Translations under genes and position numbers: made by a program
Source of the DNA: an uncultured Clostridium sp.
GTDB taxonomy: Bacteria > Bacillota > Clostridia > Lachnospirales > Lachnospiraceae
Assembly (NCBI GenBank): GCA_900539185.1
Contig: UQBG01000005.1
Span: forward strand, 62,001 to 126,000
Direction: 5' to 3'
DNA length: 64,000 nt
In this document: positions 43,717 to 52,475 of the stretch, piece by piece
Numbering within the stretch: position 1 is the stretch's first letter
How the letters are laid out: every line of letters begins with the position of its first letter
Notes under the pieces: model-generated
Database searches by the model: none
The model's input: the letters and a program-made list of their open reading frames with translations, nothing else
Told to the model about the DNA's origin: nothing

Positions 43717-44167
43717 CGGCCGGATCCGTACCGGAGATATGGCTGTTATGGAAGGTGGCTTCATTGGTGACCTCACAGGTGAACCAGAGAGGGGGCTGAT
43801 ACGTCAATGCTTCTTCTTCTGTTGGAAATTCAACCTCCGCTAGACAGAGACCGTTCAGAGCACCATGGAAGATATCCAGCTCGATGGTGTAGCCATGGGT
43901 GTCCGGCAGCTTATAACGGGTCTTGGAGATGAGGTGACCGTCACATTTCTCGCGTAAATGCAGATAGGCCTCCCGGGTAAGCGGAGATTCGATCTCTTCC
44001 CGGCTCATCAGACCGGCAGACTTATAGGTGAAGATGTAACGGTCGTTATTCCGACGAATGCGCAGAACCGGTTGAGTACAAAGGTATCCTTGTTCAATCT
44101 CGCTGCAAGGGTAGGTATCAAGATTTTCCGGCAGGGTTCGAATGAGAAATTTACGCTCTATTTCCAT
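43676..44167 (-). CDS. CYTH-domain triphosphate tunnel protein
   Basis: A 163-residue protein that begins MEIERKFLIR, the ExExK metal-triphosphate motif that defines CYTH/TTM enzymes. Further charged tunnel residues are visible in RIRRNND, FTYKSAG, SKTRYKL, IELDIFHG and AEVEFPTEEEA. Bacterial members hydrolyse inorganic triphosphate or related compounds; a link to polyphosphate metabolism (ppk1/ppx at 12-16 kb) is possible but unproven. The 3' end overlaps the convergent DUF1189-like gene by 41 bp. Confidence 0.9.
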   Translation of the reverse strand: MEIERKFLIRTLPENLDTYPCSEIEQGYLCTQPVLRIRRNNDRYIFTYKSAGLMSREEIESPLTREAYLHLREKCDGHLISKTRYKLPDTHGYTIELDIFHGALNGLCLAEVEFPTEEEALTYQPPLWFTCEVTNEATFHNSHISGTDPAVTLLSARQKLEQA

Positions 44168-44256
44168 GATTATTCACTCGCTTTCACATAGATTATACAT
44201 ACAGGCCGTATGTTGATATTGTAAGAAAATCGATCAAAATTCGTAAGTGTTGTATA

Positions 44257-44285
44257 TTGACTTTTTTTCTGATTCTGATTATAAA
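44257..44285 (+). promoter_or_regulatory. Promoter of the DJ-1/PfpI gene
   Basis: TTGACT (44257-44262), 17 nt, TATAAA (44280-44285). Confidence 0.7.
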
Positions 44286-44330
44286 CATATTAGAAGATGA
44301 ATGCAAGATAGGACAAAGGAGTTATAGATT

Positions 44331-44873
44331 ATGGTTTATTTGTTTTTGGCAGATGGATTTGAAGAGGTAGAAGGACTGACCGTCGTAGATATTCTGCGCA
44401 GAGCAGGTGTTGAACTTCAGACCGTATCGATTATGGGAAGGCGGAATGTGGTTGGTGCCCATAAGATAGAGGTTATGGCAGATCTTACATATGAAGATGG
44501 ACTGGAGGCGGCAGAGATGCTGATACTGCCGGGTGGAATGCCGGGAACCCTGCATTTAAAGGAACATGCAGGTCTGGATTCTCTGATCCGGAGCAGTGCA
44601 GAGGATGGGATATATCTGGCAGCAATCTGTGCAGCACCGACAGTATATGGTGAGAAGGGACTGTTAACCGGGAAAAGAGCAGCCTGCTATCCGGGTATGG
44701 AGTCCGGTCTGGTTGGTGCAGAGGTTTGTTATGACAGTGTGGTTACGGATGGAACATTTATTACGAGCCGGGGCATGGGAACGGCGATAGATTTTGCATT
44801 GGCGTTGACTGAGATCCTGAAGGGGAAGGAACAGGCAGATACGATTGCCCGGCAGATCGTATACGATCGATAG
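44331..44873 (+). CDS. DJ-1/PfpI family protein
   Basis: A 180-residue protein with MVYLFLADGFEEVEGLTVVDILRRAG at the start, LILPGGMPG, and the nucleophile Cys100 in AAICAAPTVYGEKGLL. This is the ThiJ/DJ-1 subgroup, proposed to be deglycase, glyoxalase or chaperone; function in bacteria is debated. Own promoter; the following gene starts 31 nt after the stop. Confidence 0.92.
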   Translation: MVYLFLADGFEEVEGLTVVDILRRAGVELQTVSIMGRRNVVGAHKIEVMADLTYEDGLEAAEMLILPGGMPGTLHLKEHAGLDSLIRSSAEDGIYLAAICAAPTVYGEKGLLTGKRAACYPGMESGLVGAEVCYDSVVTDGTFITSRGMGTAIDFALALTEILKGKEQADTIARQIVYDR

Positions 44874-44904
44874 ACGGGCAAGGAGATAAGAGAGGTGGAT
44901 GCAG

Positions 44905-45522
44905 ATGTTAAAGCAAATATTCTTTACAGAATTTATGGGAATTGATTTTTATCATACAGCCTATTCATTCTTTTTTTACGGCTTTGCCTGCTGGTTTATG
45001 GAGTGTATATTTGAGACGATTCGGCAGAAGCGTCCGGTATTTGACCGGGGCTTTAATAAAGGACCGATCTGTACGATTTATGGAGTTGCGTGGCTGTTCA
45101 TCTACTTTGCAATGAAACCGTTGGATGGACACTGGGTTTGGTTGTATCTGGCAGGTATGCTGTATGCGACCATACTGGAATATATAACAGCGGTGATTCT
45201 GGAAAAAGCATTTCATCAGAAGCTGTGGGATTATACAGATTTTCCGTTGAATATCCGAGGCAGGGTATGTCTTCCGATTTCGTTAGCATGGGGGGGACTG
45301 GTTGTACTGGTATTTGCCTTTATTCAGCCAAAGGTACAGATACTGATCAATCTGCTTCCGGTTCGGATCGGATTCCCGGTTATTAATGCATTGATCTGGA
45401 TTTATTTTATAGATCTGGCATTTAGTTTTATATCCAGAAGTCCGTTTGGAAAGGGTGTCAAGGAACGAATCGATGATAAGAAGGAGCAGATAAAGGTATA
45501 TTTTCATAAAGGAGATATCTAA
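44905..45522 (+). CDS. Putative ABC-transporter type IV-like membrane protein (PF06541 type)
   Basis: A 205-residue protein with about five membrane helices. FFFYGFACWFMECIFETI, FDRGFNKGPICTIYG and the LWDYTDFPLNIRGRVCLPIS motif are the hallmarks of the PF06541 family of Firmicutes, whose function is unknown. ATG 44905 gives a 9-nt spacing to GAGAGG; ATG 44899 would be too close. Followed 9 nt later by the helicase gene. Confidence 0.8.
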   Translation: MLKQIFFTEFMGIDFYHTAYSFFFYGFACWFMECIFETIRQKRPVFDRGFNKGPICTIYGVAWLFIYFAMKPLDGHWVWLYLAGMLYATILEYITAVILEKAFHQKLWDYTDFPLNIRGRVCLPISLAWGGLVVLVFAFIQPKVQILINLLPVRIGFPVINALIWIYFIDLAFSFISRSPFGKGVKERIDDKKEQIKVYFHKGDI

Positions 45523-45531
45523 GAGAGGTAT

Positions 45532-47880
45532 ATGGAGCAGATCAAGCTATCCGTTCGGAATCTGGTAGAGTTTGTCCTTCGGGAAGGGGACATTGATAAC
45601 AGAAGACGGGTGTCGGAAAAGGATGCGATGGAGGCAGGCAGCCGTATGCATCGCAAGATTCAAAAGAATATGGGGAGCTATTACCGAAGTGAAGTGCCGC
45701 TGGCAATTGAATTGCCAATGGCACATTTTGTTATGCGGATAGAAGGCAGAGCAGATGGTATTCTGGAGAAGGACGGACAGGTGACTATTGATGAGATTAA
45801 GGGCGTATACCGCGATGTGGAAGATATGGAAACGCCTGTTTTTGTACACCTGGCACAGGCAAGGGTTTATGCCTATATCTATGCGACACAACAGGAACAA
45901 AAAAGAATAACGGTGCAGATGACGTACTGCAATCTGGAGACCGAAGATATCCGGCGGTTTCAGGAGGAGCTGGAATATACGGAACTAAAGGAGTGGTTTG
46001 ACAGTGTCATTGATCGTTATATGATATGGGCAGAATATGCATACGAACATCGGAGGCAAAGACAGATATCTATATCGGGAGTCGGTTTCCCATATGATTA
46101 TCGGGCGGGCCAAAGAGATATGGTGGTATCGGTCTATTCTGCGATTCGCAAGGGGATACCATTATTTGTGCAGGCACCGACCGGCATCGGTAAGACACTG
46201 GCAACGATATTTCCGGCAGTTCAGGCAATGGGACAGGAGATGGGAGATAAGCTGTTTTATCTGACAGCGAAGACGATTACGCGAACAGTTGCTGTAGAGA
46301 GTCTGAATCGTTTACGGGCAGAGGGACTGGTTATGTCCTCAGTCGTGATTACGGCAAAGGAAAAGAGTTGTATTCTGGAGGAGAGCAACTGTAATCCGGA
46401 TGCATGTCCGTATGCAAAAGGGCATTATGATCGTGTAAACGAGGCGGTCTACGACTGTATTACCCACGAAATGAATGTTACAAGGGAGACCATAATGCAA
46501 TATGCTCAGAAACATCAGGTCTGCCCGTTTGAGTTTTGTCTGGATATCAGTCTTTGGGTGGATGCGATTATCTGCGATTACAATTATGTGTTTGATCCTC
46601 GGGTGAATCTGAAGCGATTCTTTGGAGAAGGGGTTAAGGGAGACTATATCTTTCTGGTAGATGAAGCCCATAACTTATATGAACGTGCCGGCAGTATGTA
46701 TTCCGCAGAGCTGTTCAAAGAAGAATTCTTAGAGATTCGACGTCTGGTGAAGCCATATAGTGTAAGACTTGCCAGACGATTAAATGACTGTAATCAGATT
46801 CTGCTGGAGTGGAAGAAGCAGTGCAATGGATATCAGCTGCTGGATTCCATCCAGACCTTTGCACTGAAGCTGATGGCGGTGTTGGGAGAATACGAGAAGT
46901 TTCTGGAGCTGCATCGTGGACTTCCGGAGGAGGAGAAGCTTCTGGAGTTCTATTTCCGAATCTATCAATTTCTGGATATCTATGATCGTGTGGATGAGCA
47001 TTATGTTATTTACTGCGAACAGGTGAATGCACAGTCCTTTCGGATAAAGCTGTATTGTGTTGATACATCGGCGAATCTGCAAAACTGTCTGGAGAAGGGA
47101 CGGTCTACGATCTTCTTTTCGGCAACATTGCTTCCGATCCGATATTATAAGAAGCTGCTAAGCCGGGAGGAGGACTATGCTGTTTATATTGATTCCCCGT
47201 TTGATGCCGAGAAGCGGTGTCTCCTGATCGGCCGGGATGTAAGCAGTCGTTACAGCCGAAGGGGGCCGGAGGAATACGAGAAGATCTATACCTATATTCA
47301 GACAGTGGTACGGGGAAGAATGGGAAACTATATGGTATTTTTTCCGTCCTATAAGATGCTCGAAGAGGTTGCTGCTCTGGCCTTACAAAAAGGACTGCCA
47401 AACGGAGCAAAACTGTTATGTCAGAATCCGCATATGAAGGAAGAGGAGCGGGAGGCCTTCTTACAGGAATTCGAAGGGGAAGGCGTTGTGGGCTTCTGTA
47501 CGATGGGTGGAATCTTTTCGGAAGGAATCGATTTGACCGGCAGGCGGCTGATTGGAGCAATCATAGTCGGAACCGGTCTGCCAATGGTGTGTAATGAACG
47601 GGAGATTCTGCGACAGTACTTTGAGGAAAAGGAAGGAAAGGGATATGAGTATGCATATTTATATCCGGGTCTGAATAAAGTACTGCAGGCGGCCGGCAGA
47701 GTCATACGAACACAGGAGGATGAGGGGATGATCCTGCTTTTGGATGAACGATTCTTAAGTCCGGCTACCCGGCAGATGTTTCCGCGGGAATGGGCAGACT
47801 ATCAGGTGGTTGATTTGCAGCAGATTGAACAGGTAGAAAAGGACTTCTGGAAGCGGAGAAGCGGGAAACCGGCAACCTGA
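45532..47880 (+). CDS. Cas4/RecB-like nuclease fused to an XPD/DinG-type Fe-S helicase
   Basis: A 782-residue protein. Residues 1-170 carry a PD-(D/E)XK nuclease pattern: His40 (SRMHRKIQ), Asp75 (EGRADGIL), Glu88-x-Lys90 (DEIKG) and the QxxxY motif (Gln109, Tyr113). Residues about 180-780 are a superfamily 2 helicase: Walker A APTGIGKT (215-222), candidate Fe-S cysteines (280, 292, 331, 336), DEAH box (377-380), FSATLLP, then EGIDLTGRRLIGAIIVG and the AAGRVIRTQED motif VI. It would unwind DNA 5'-3' and cut, in repair or nucleic-acid defence. No partner genes are adjacent. Confidence 0.88.
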   Translation: MEQIKLSVRNLVEFVLREGDIDNRRRVSEKDAMEAGSRMHRKIQKNMGSYYRSEVPLAIELPMAHFVMRIEGRADGILEKDGQVTIDEIKGVYRDVEDMETPVFVHLAQARVYAYIYATQQEQKRITVQMTYCNLETEDIRRFQEELEYTELKEWFDSVIDRYMIWAEYAYEHRRQRQISISGVGFPYDYRAGQRDMVVSVYSAIRKGIPLFVQAPTGIGKTLATIFPAVQAMGQEMGDKLFYLTAKTITRTVAVESLNRLRAEGLVMSSVVITAKEKSCILEESNCNPDACPYAKGHYDRVNEAVYDCITHEMNVTRETIMQYAQKHQVCPFEFCLDISLWVDAIICDYNYVFDPRVNLKRFFGEGVKGDYIFLVDEAHNLYERAGSMYSAELFKEEFLEIRRLVKPYSVRLARRLNDCNQILLEWKKQCNGYQLLDSIQTFALKLMAVLGEYEKFLELHRGLPEEEKLLEFYFRIYQFLDIYDRVDEHYVIYCEQVNAQSFRIKLYCVDTSANLQNCLEKGRSTIFFSATLLPIRYYKKLLSREEDYAVYIDSPFDAEKRCLLIGRDVSSRYSRRGPEEYEKIYTYIQTVVRGRMGNYMVFFPSYKMLEEVAALALQKGLPNGAKLLCQNPHMKEEEREAFLQEFEGEGVVGFCTMGGIFSEGIDLTGRRLIGAIIVGTGLPMVCNEREILRQYFEEKEGKGYEYAYLYPGLNKVLQAAGRVIRTQEDEGMILLLDERFLSPATRQMFPREWADYQVVDLQQIEQVEKDFWKRRSGKPAT

Positions 47881-47888
47881 AAATGTCC

Positions 47889-47917
47889 TTGTGGAAACAG
47901 GATGATAGCGATATAAT
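47889..47917 (+). promoter_or_regulatory. Promoter of the HAD-murF pair
   Basis: TTGTGG (47889-47894), 17 nt, TATAAT (47912-47917). Confidence 0.65.
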
Positions 47918-47964
47918 GAGTCTATGAGCAGTTACACGGATATTGTATACGATGGGGGTATCGA

Positions 47965-48807
47965 ATGAAAAAGTTATATGTCAGTGATCTGGATGGTACG
48001 TTGCTGAATCAGCGGGGAGATCTGTCGGCAAAGACGGTTGAAAAGCTGAATCAGTGTATTAAGGAAGGCATTCATTTTACGATCAATACAGCCAGAACTC
48101 CGGCAACGGTATCGCGGATTATGGAACCGGTGAAACTTCAGGTTCCGTATGCGATGATGAACGGAGTGTTAGTCTATCATCCGGTCAGACAGGAGTACAT
48201 TAAGATCCACTATATCAGTCGTGAGACGGCTATGGTGGTTCTGGGAATCATTAAGCTCCACCAGCTGCAGTGCTTCATGTATACGATGGAACAGGGAGAA
48301 CTGCAAACCTACTATGACAGTGTGGAGTCCAGATCACTTAATAAGTTTCGAAATGAGCGGATCATGAAGTATGATAAGGTGTTTACAGAGGTGGATGATC
48401 TGAGCATCTGTGCGGGAAAGGGTGTTATATACTTTTGCCTGCGCGAACGCAGAGAGCTTCTGGAAGGGCTGTACCGGGATCTGCAGGCGGTACGCGGAGC
48501 CCATGCGATCTTTTATGAGGATGTTTATAATGAAGAGTTGATGTTCCTGGAGATCTACAGTGATATGGCATCAAAAGCACAAGCCCTGCAGACGATTAAG
48601 GAATGGGGCAGTTATGACTATGTAGTTGGATTTGGCGATAGTGGAAATGACAAAGAAATGTTTCGGGTATGTGATGAGACATACGCTGTATCGAATGCAA
48701 CTATGGAGATTCAGGATCTGGCAGACCGTGTGATCCCAAGCAATGAAGAGGATGGAGTTGCCAGATATTTATATAAGACATTGCATGAATCTGAATTAAG
48801 AAGATAA
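47965..48807 (+). CDS. Cof-type HAD phosphatase
   Basis: A 280-residue HAD hydrolase with YVSDLDGTLLNQRG (nucleophile Asp9), a TINTARTPATV segment with the second motif, and VGFGDSGNDKEMF at about residue 215. This differs from the gene at 40245 in sequence but is the same superfamily. The stop is 12 nt before murF, so both are probably co-transcribed; a role in cell-wall precursor metabolism is not shown. Confidence 0.9.
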   Translation: MKKLYVSDLDGTLLNQRGDLSAKTVEKLNQCIKEGIHFTINTARTPATVSRIMEPVKLQVPYAMMNGVLVYHPVRQEYIKIHYISRETAMVVLGIIKLHQLQCFMYTMEQGELQTYYDSVESRSLNKFRNERIMKYDKVFTEVDDLSICAGKGVIYFCLRERRELLEGLYRDLQAVRGAHAIFYEDVYNEELMFLEIYSDMASKAQALQTIKEWGSYDYVVGFGDSGNDKEMFRVCDETYAVSNATMEIQDLADRVIPSNEEDGVARYLYKTLHESELRR

Positions 48808-48819
48808 AGGAGAGGCATC

Positions 48820-50181
48820 ATGGAGAATGTGACAGTTCGGGATATTCTGGAGGCCACACAGGGAACGCTTTTGTGTGGAGATGAGAATACGGTTATTCGT
48901 GATATTTGTATTGATTCCAGAGAAGCGAAGGAAGGAGATCTGTTTGTTCCGATCATCGGAGAAAAGGTGAATGCGCACAGGTTTATAGAATCCGTGTTGG
49001 AGACCGCTTCTGCAACACTTACATCGGAGCATTATGCGGTATCCGCCGAGAAGCCGTATATTAAGGTGGCAGATACTCAGCAGGCATTACAGGATATCGG
49101 AAGATGGATCCGCAAACGGATTACCATTCCGGTCGTTGCCGTTACTGGAAGCGTGGGAAAGACAACCACCCGGAATATGATTGCAACTGCACTGGGAAGT
49201 GAACGGAACGTATTCGAAACCCAGAAGAACTTTAACAGCCAGATCGGTGTTCCGATCATGTTATGCAGGATCCATTCACAGAATGAGGTTGCTGTGTTGG
49301 AGTGTGGAATGAGTGAACCCGGACAGATTCATATTCTGTCAGATATGATTAAGCCAAAATATGCAGTAGTCAGCACGATAGGAGTGGCACATATCGAACA
49401 GCTAAAGACCAGAGAGAATATCCGGCGTGAAAAGCTGTCGATTATCGATGGCATGGATCCCAATGGGGCTTTGTTCTTAAATGGTGACGATGCTATGCTG
49501 GCAGAGATGAAGGGACAGTTACCTTGTAAGGTCTATTACTATGGCACACAGGACTGGTGTGACTATCGGGCAGAGAGTATACAGTATGATAACGGAAGAA
49601 GCTACTTTGAGTGTGTACACGGAAATGTAAGAGTTCCGATTGAACTGAGTGTGCTGGGAAAGCATAATGTACTAAACTGTATGGCAGCTATGGCGGTAGC
49701 GGATGTCAGTGGCGTCTCAATGGAGGCGGCAGCAAAAGAGTTTGCACATTTTCATGGTCTGAGACAGAATATTATAAAGCTGGAGAATCGGTATACGATC
49801 ATCGATGATACCTATAATGCCAGCCCGGATTCCATGCGTGCCAGCCTGGATGTCCTCTGTCATATTGAGACAACCGGAAAACGGATCGCAGTGCTGGGCG
49901 ATATGTTTGAATTAGGCGAGAACTCATTGCGATATCATTATGAAGTGGGACAGTATATCGCAAAGCTTCCACTGGATGAAGTGCTGGTAGTCGGAACCCG
50001 TGCAAGAGCAATCGTAGATGCGATCAAGGATAGTGGAAGTGGAATCGATACTGCTACATTTACAGAGAATGAAGAGGCTGTGATGTTTCTGATGGGAACC
50101 CTGATGCCGGAGGATGTGATTCTGGTGAAGGGCTCCAATGGAATGCATATGAATGAGATTGTTCAGTTGTTAAAGCAGTAA
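48820..50181 (+). CDS. murF: UDP-N-acetylmuramoyl-tripeptide--D-alanyl-D-alanine ligase
   Basis: A 453-residue Mur ligase completing the cytoplasmic peptidoglycan precursor. The N-terminal domain has the ICIDSREAKEGDLFVPI block, the ATP loop is VTGSVGKTTTRNM (about residues 107-119), followed by FNSQIGVPIMLC, LECGMSEPGQI, IDDTYNASPDSM and VLGDMFELG. It is separate from other mur genes here. SD AAAGGAGAGG precedes ATG 48820. Confidence 0.95.
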   Translation: MENVTVRDILEATQGTLLCGDENTVIRDICIDSREAKEGDLFVPIIGEKVNAHRFIESVLETASATLTSEHYAVSAEKPYIKVADTQQALQDIGRWIRKRITIPVVAVTGSVGKTTTRNMIATALGSERNVFETQKNFNSQIGVPIMLCRIHSQNEVAVLECGMSEPGQIHILSDMIKPKYAVVSTIGVAHIEQLKTRENIRREKLSIIDGMDPNGALFLNGDDAMLAEMKGQLPCKVYYYGTQDWCDYRAESIQYDNGRSYFECVHGNVRVPIELSVLGKHNVLNCMAAMAVADVSGVSMEAAAKEFAHFHGLRQNIIKLENRYTIIDDTYNASPDSMRASLDVLCHIETTGKRIAVLGDMFELGENSLRYHYEVGQYIAKLPLDEVLVVGTRARAIVDAIKDSGSGIDTATFTENEEAVMFLMGTLMPEDVILVKGSNGMHMNEIVQLLKQ

Positions 50182-50190
50182 AGATAGTAG

Positions 50191-50242
50191 TTGACAAAAA
50201 CGTACGTACTTGTTATTATGATAAAAACAGTAATGATTACTG
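50191..50242 (+). promoter_or_regulatory. Rubrerythrin promoter with a PerR-like operator
   Basis: TTGACA (50191-50196), 17 nt containing the palindrome ACGTACGT, TATTAT (50214-50219). Eight bases downstream is a perfect 7-1-7 inverted repeat, CAGTAAT-G-ATTACTG (50228-50242). Its core TAATnATTA matches the PerR/Fur-family box of Firmicutes. Bound repressor at +1 would block transcription until peroxide stress. Confidence 0.7.
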
Positions 50243-50292
50243 ATTTTGAATTAATCCCAGATAATAAATAAAAAAGAAAAGGAGAAAAAAGG

Positions 50293-50832
50293 ATGAAGTT
50301 TGTATGTTCAGTATGTGGTTATGTATATGAAGGAGATCAGGCACCGGAGAGATGTCCACAGTGCGGGGCTCCGGCAGAGAAGTTTGTAGAACAGAGCGGA
50401 GAGATGACATGGGCATCCGAGCATGTAGTTGGTGTAGCACAGGGTGTGAGTGAAGATATTCTGGAGGATCTGCGTTCTAACTTTAACGGAGAATGTTCTG
50501 AGGTGGGAATGTATCTGGCAATGTCCAGAGTCGCTTATCGGGAAGGCTATCCGGAGATTGGAATGTACTATGAGAAGGCTGCTTATGAAGAGGCAGAGCA
50601 TGCAGCAAAGTTTGCGGAGCTGTTAGGTGAGGTTGTTACCGATAGCACGAAGAAGAATCTGGAGATGCGTGTAGAAGCCGAGAATGGTGCAACAGCAGGT
50701 AAGACCGATCTGGCGAAGAGAGCAAAGGCTGCGAATCTGGATGCAATCCATGATACTGTTCATGAGATGGCAAGAGACGAGGCCCGCCATGGTAAGGCAT
50801 TTGCCGGATTATTAAAGAGATATTTTGGTTAA
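50293..50832 (+). CDS. Reverse rubrerythrin (rubredoxin domain first)
   Basis: A 179-residue peroxide- and oxygen-defence protein. The N-terminal rubredoxin (CSVCGYVYEG and CPQCGAPAEKF, residues 5-30) carries a single Fe(Cys)4 site. The C-terminal ferritin-like di-iron domain has EVGMYLAMS, the EEAEHAAKF and DEARHGKAFAGLL ligand motifs. The domain order is the reverse of classical rubrerythrin, as in clostridial revRbr, which are typically PerR-regulated. Monocistronic with a PerR-like operator. Confidence 0.95.
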   Translation: MKFVCSVCGYVYEGDQAPERCPQCGAPAEKFVEQSGEMTWASEHVVGVAQGVSEDILEDLRSNFNGECSEVGMYLAMSRVAYREGYPEIGMYYEKAAYEEAEHAAKFAELLGEVVTDSTKKNLEMRVEAENGATAGKTDLAKRAKAANLDAIHDTVHEMARDEARHGKAFAGLLKRYFG

Positions 50833-50914
50833 ATTGTACTTTGTGCATATTGTCTGCATAACATTCTGAAAAAGGGAAGTCGTTGTTGAATAGTTGAGAA
50901 AATTAGCGTTCGAC

Positions 50915-50943
50915 TTGCAAAGACAGAAAAAATGGGGTATTAT
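50915..50943 (+). promoter_or_regulatory. Promoter of the Lys/Ala-repeat protein
   Basis: TTGCAA (50915-50920), 17 nt, TATTAT (50938-50943). Confidence 0.65.
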
Positions 50944-50993
50944 CAAGCTAACTTATAATTTATCTTATGGAATAAGAGATGGAGGAAAGAGAT

Positions 50994-51473
50994 ATGAGTA
51001 CCACAAAGACTACAAAGACAACTAAGGTTGATGCTAAAGCAGTAGATAAAGAGAATGTTAAGACAGCAGCAGGAAAGGCTGAAGTAAAGAAGGAAGCACC
51101 AAAGGCAGCAACAGTAAAAGCTGAAGTAAAGAAGGAAGCTCCGAAGGCAGCAGCAGTAAAAGCTGAAGTAAAGAAGGAAGCTCCGAAGGCAGCAGCAAAA
51201 GCTGAAGTAAAGAAGGAAGCTCCAAAGGCAGCTGCAGCAAAGAAGCCGGCAGCAAAGAAAGCTCCTGCAAAGAAGGCAACGACTAAGGCAACAGAGGAAG
51301 TATTTATCGAGTATGCAGGTAGTCAGGTATCAACATCCGATATCGTTGCAAGAGTTGTAGAAGCAACCGGTAAGAAGGCTTCTGCAATTAAGGCATTGAA
51401 TGTATATGTACAGCCTGAGACCGGTAAGATTTACTATACAGCAGATGGTGTAACCGGTGAGATCGCTTACTAA
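50994..51473 (+). CDS. Lys/Ala/Pro-rich repeat protein with a C-terminal DUF6465-like domain
   Basis: A 159-residue basic protein. Residues about 20-100 are a low-complexity arm with four copies of an 11-residue unit AEVKKEAPKAA followed by KKPAAKKAPAKKATTK, similar to histone H1-type tails. The C-terminal 60 residues (EEVFIEYAGSQVSTSDIV, then VYVQPETGKIYYTADG) form a compact domain resembling DUF6465 of Lachnospiraceae. Nucleic-acid or polyanion binding is suggested by the tail, not shown. ATG 50994 has GGAGGAAAG upstream. Strong promoter and terminator suggest high expression. Confidence 0.85.
   Translation: MSTTKTTKTTKVDAKAVDKENVKTAAGKAEVKKEAPKAATVKAEVKKEAPKAAAVKAEVKKEAPKAAAKAEVKKEAPKAAAAKKPAAKKAPAKKATTKATEEVFIEYAGSQVSTSDIVARVVEATGKKASAIKALNVYVQPETGKIYYTADGVTGEIAY
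51079..51240 (+). repeat. Tandem repeat coding for AEVKKEAPKAA units
   Basis: Four tandem, nearly identical units of about 36-39 nt, each coding AEVKKEAPKAA plus a variable 1-2 residue spacer (TVK, AVK, K). Being coding and tandem, they could change copy number by slippage or recombination. Confidence 0.85.
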
Positions 51474-51515
51474 GTCGAAGTAATAGGATATAGGTTGATC
51501 ATACAGAGAATAAAA

Positions 51516-51546
51516 AATAAGAAGCATGCAGGTGCTTCTTATTTTT
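51516..51546. terminator. Bidirectional intrinsic terminator
   Basis: AATAAGAAGCA (51516-51526) pairs with TGCTTCTTATT (51533-51543), followed by T. It lies between convergent genes. Confidence 0.85.
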
Positions 51547-51552
51547 ATGCAC

Positions 51553-52377
51553 TCAGTTATTTGACTGAGAACCGTTTTTTTGTTTTGATCTCTTTGTGGT
51601 TAGTTTCCGAAATCCGTGTTTCATCAGATTGTAGGTACGGGTTTTCCGTTCATCCGACTGTTCCTTTTCACGTTCATGCCGGGTACGGAGATACAAACCG
51701 ACATCCGGGCGGTTTGTAATGATACCATCGGATTCCTCCTCCAGAAACCGTGTGATCATACGTGGTTCGTCAACGGTCCATACATATACCGGAAAGCCGA
51801 TGCCCTTCATACGAAAGAGAAAGTCCGGTGTGGCGATGCGATAATGAACAGATACAAAGTCTGCCATACATTCCCGCAGACGCCGGGCAGGAAAGAATTC
51901 GTTAAAGCGAACATTGAGATCTGCATGTTCAACCCCAAGCAGAAGGCCGGTATGAACCTGTGGATCAATATGCTTAACTCTGCGGACAACGATATCCAGA
52001 AAGGACTGAACCGAATATTCATCGTAAGAAAAGTAGGTCTGCAACAAGGACAGAACTCGTTTTTCATATCCGGCTTCCTTCAGTTCTACCAGAAGATGCA
52101 CCTTCTTCTGACAGAGCTTCAGTGTTTCTTCCAGAGTAGGAATGTGATAGCCCAGTGATTCCGACTGTACGCATAGCTGGTGATAGGTGAGTGCTTTGAC
52201 AGATACTCCATTTAACTGCTCATCATGAAACAGGACCAGGACTTTATCCAGTGTTTGACGAACATCAAATTCGATACAGTCTGTGTGAATATCCAGTGCA
52301 ATCTGATAGGCTTCAATTGTATTTTCATGGTTTGCCAGATAGGAGGCTCCCCGATGTGCGATAATCTGTGTAGTCAT
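51553..52377 (-). CDS. Glycerophosphodiester phosphodiesterase
   Basis: A 274-residue GDPD. IIAHRGASYLANHENTIEAY (residues 5-24, catalytic HRG and metal Glu), CIEFDVRQTLDKVLVLFHDEQL with the metal EFD and HD motif, LLVELKE, VYVWTVDEP and DGIITNRPD. It cleaves glycerophosphodiesters to glycerol-3-phosphate and alcohol. The last 35 residues are basic. The start is ATG 52377 after GGGAGAT; the frame extends to a TTG at 52392. Confidence 0.93.
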   Translation of the reverse strand: MTTQIIAHRGASYLANHENTIEAYQIALDIHTDCIEFDVRQTLDKVLVLFHDEQLNGVSVKALTYHQLCVQSESLGYHIPTLEETLKLCQKKVHLLVELKEAGYEKRVLSLLQTYFSYDEYSVQSFLDIVVRRVKHIDPQVHTGLLLGVEHADLNVRFNEFFPARRLRECMADFVSVHYRIATPDFLFRMKGIGFPVYVWTVDEPRMITRFLEEESDGIITNRPDVGLYLRTRHEREKEQSDERKTRTYNLMKHGFRKLTTKRSKQKNGSQSNN

Positions 52378-52475
52378 TGATTCATCTCCCAAGTTCCATA
52401 TTCTTCTGCTATTGTAACCAAAATAAGGAAAGCATACAAGGGGTAAATCTTTAGAAAAAATGAAGAATTCGAGTT

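Noticed and set aside
51079..51240. CRISPR-like or intergenic tandem repeat
   Set aside because: The repeats are in frame within a gene with an SD and encode a regular AEVKKEAPKAA unit; there are no unique spacers.
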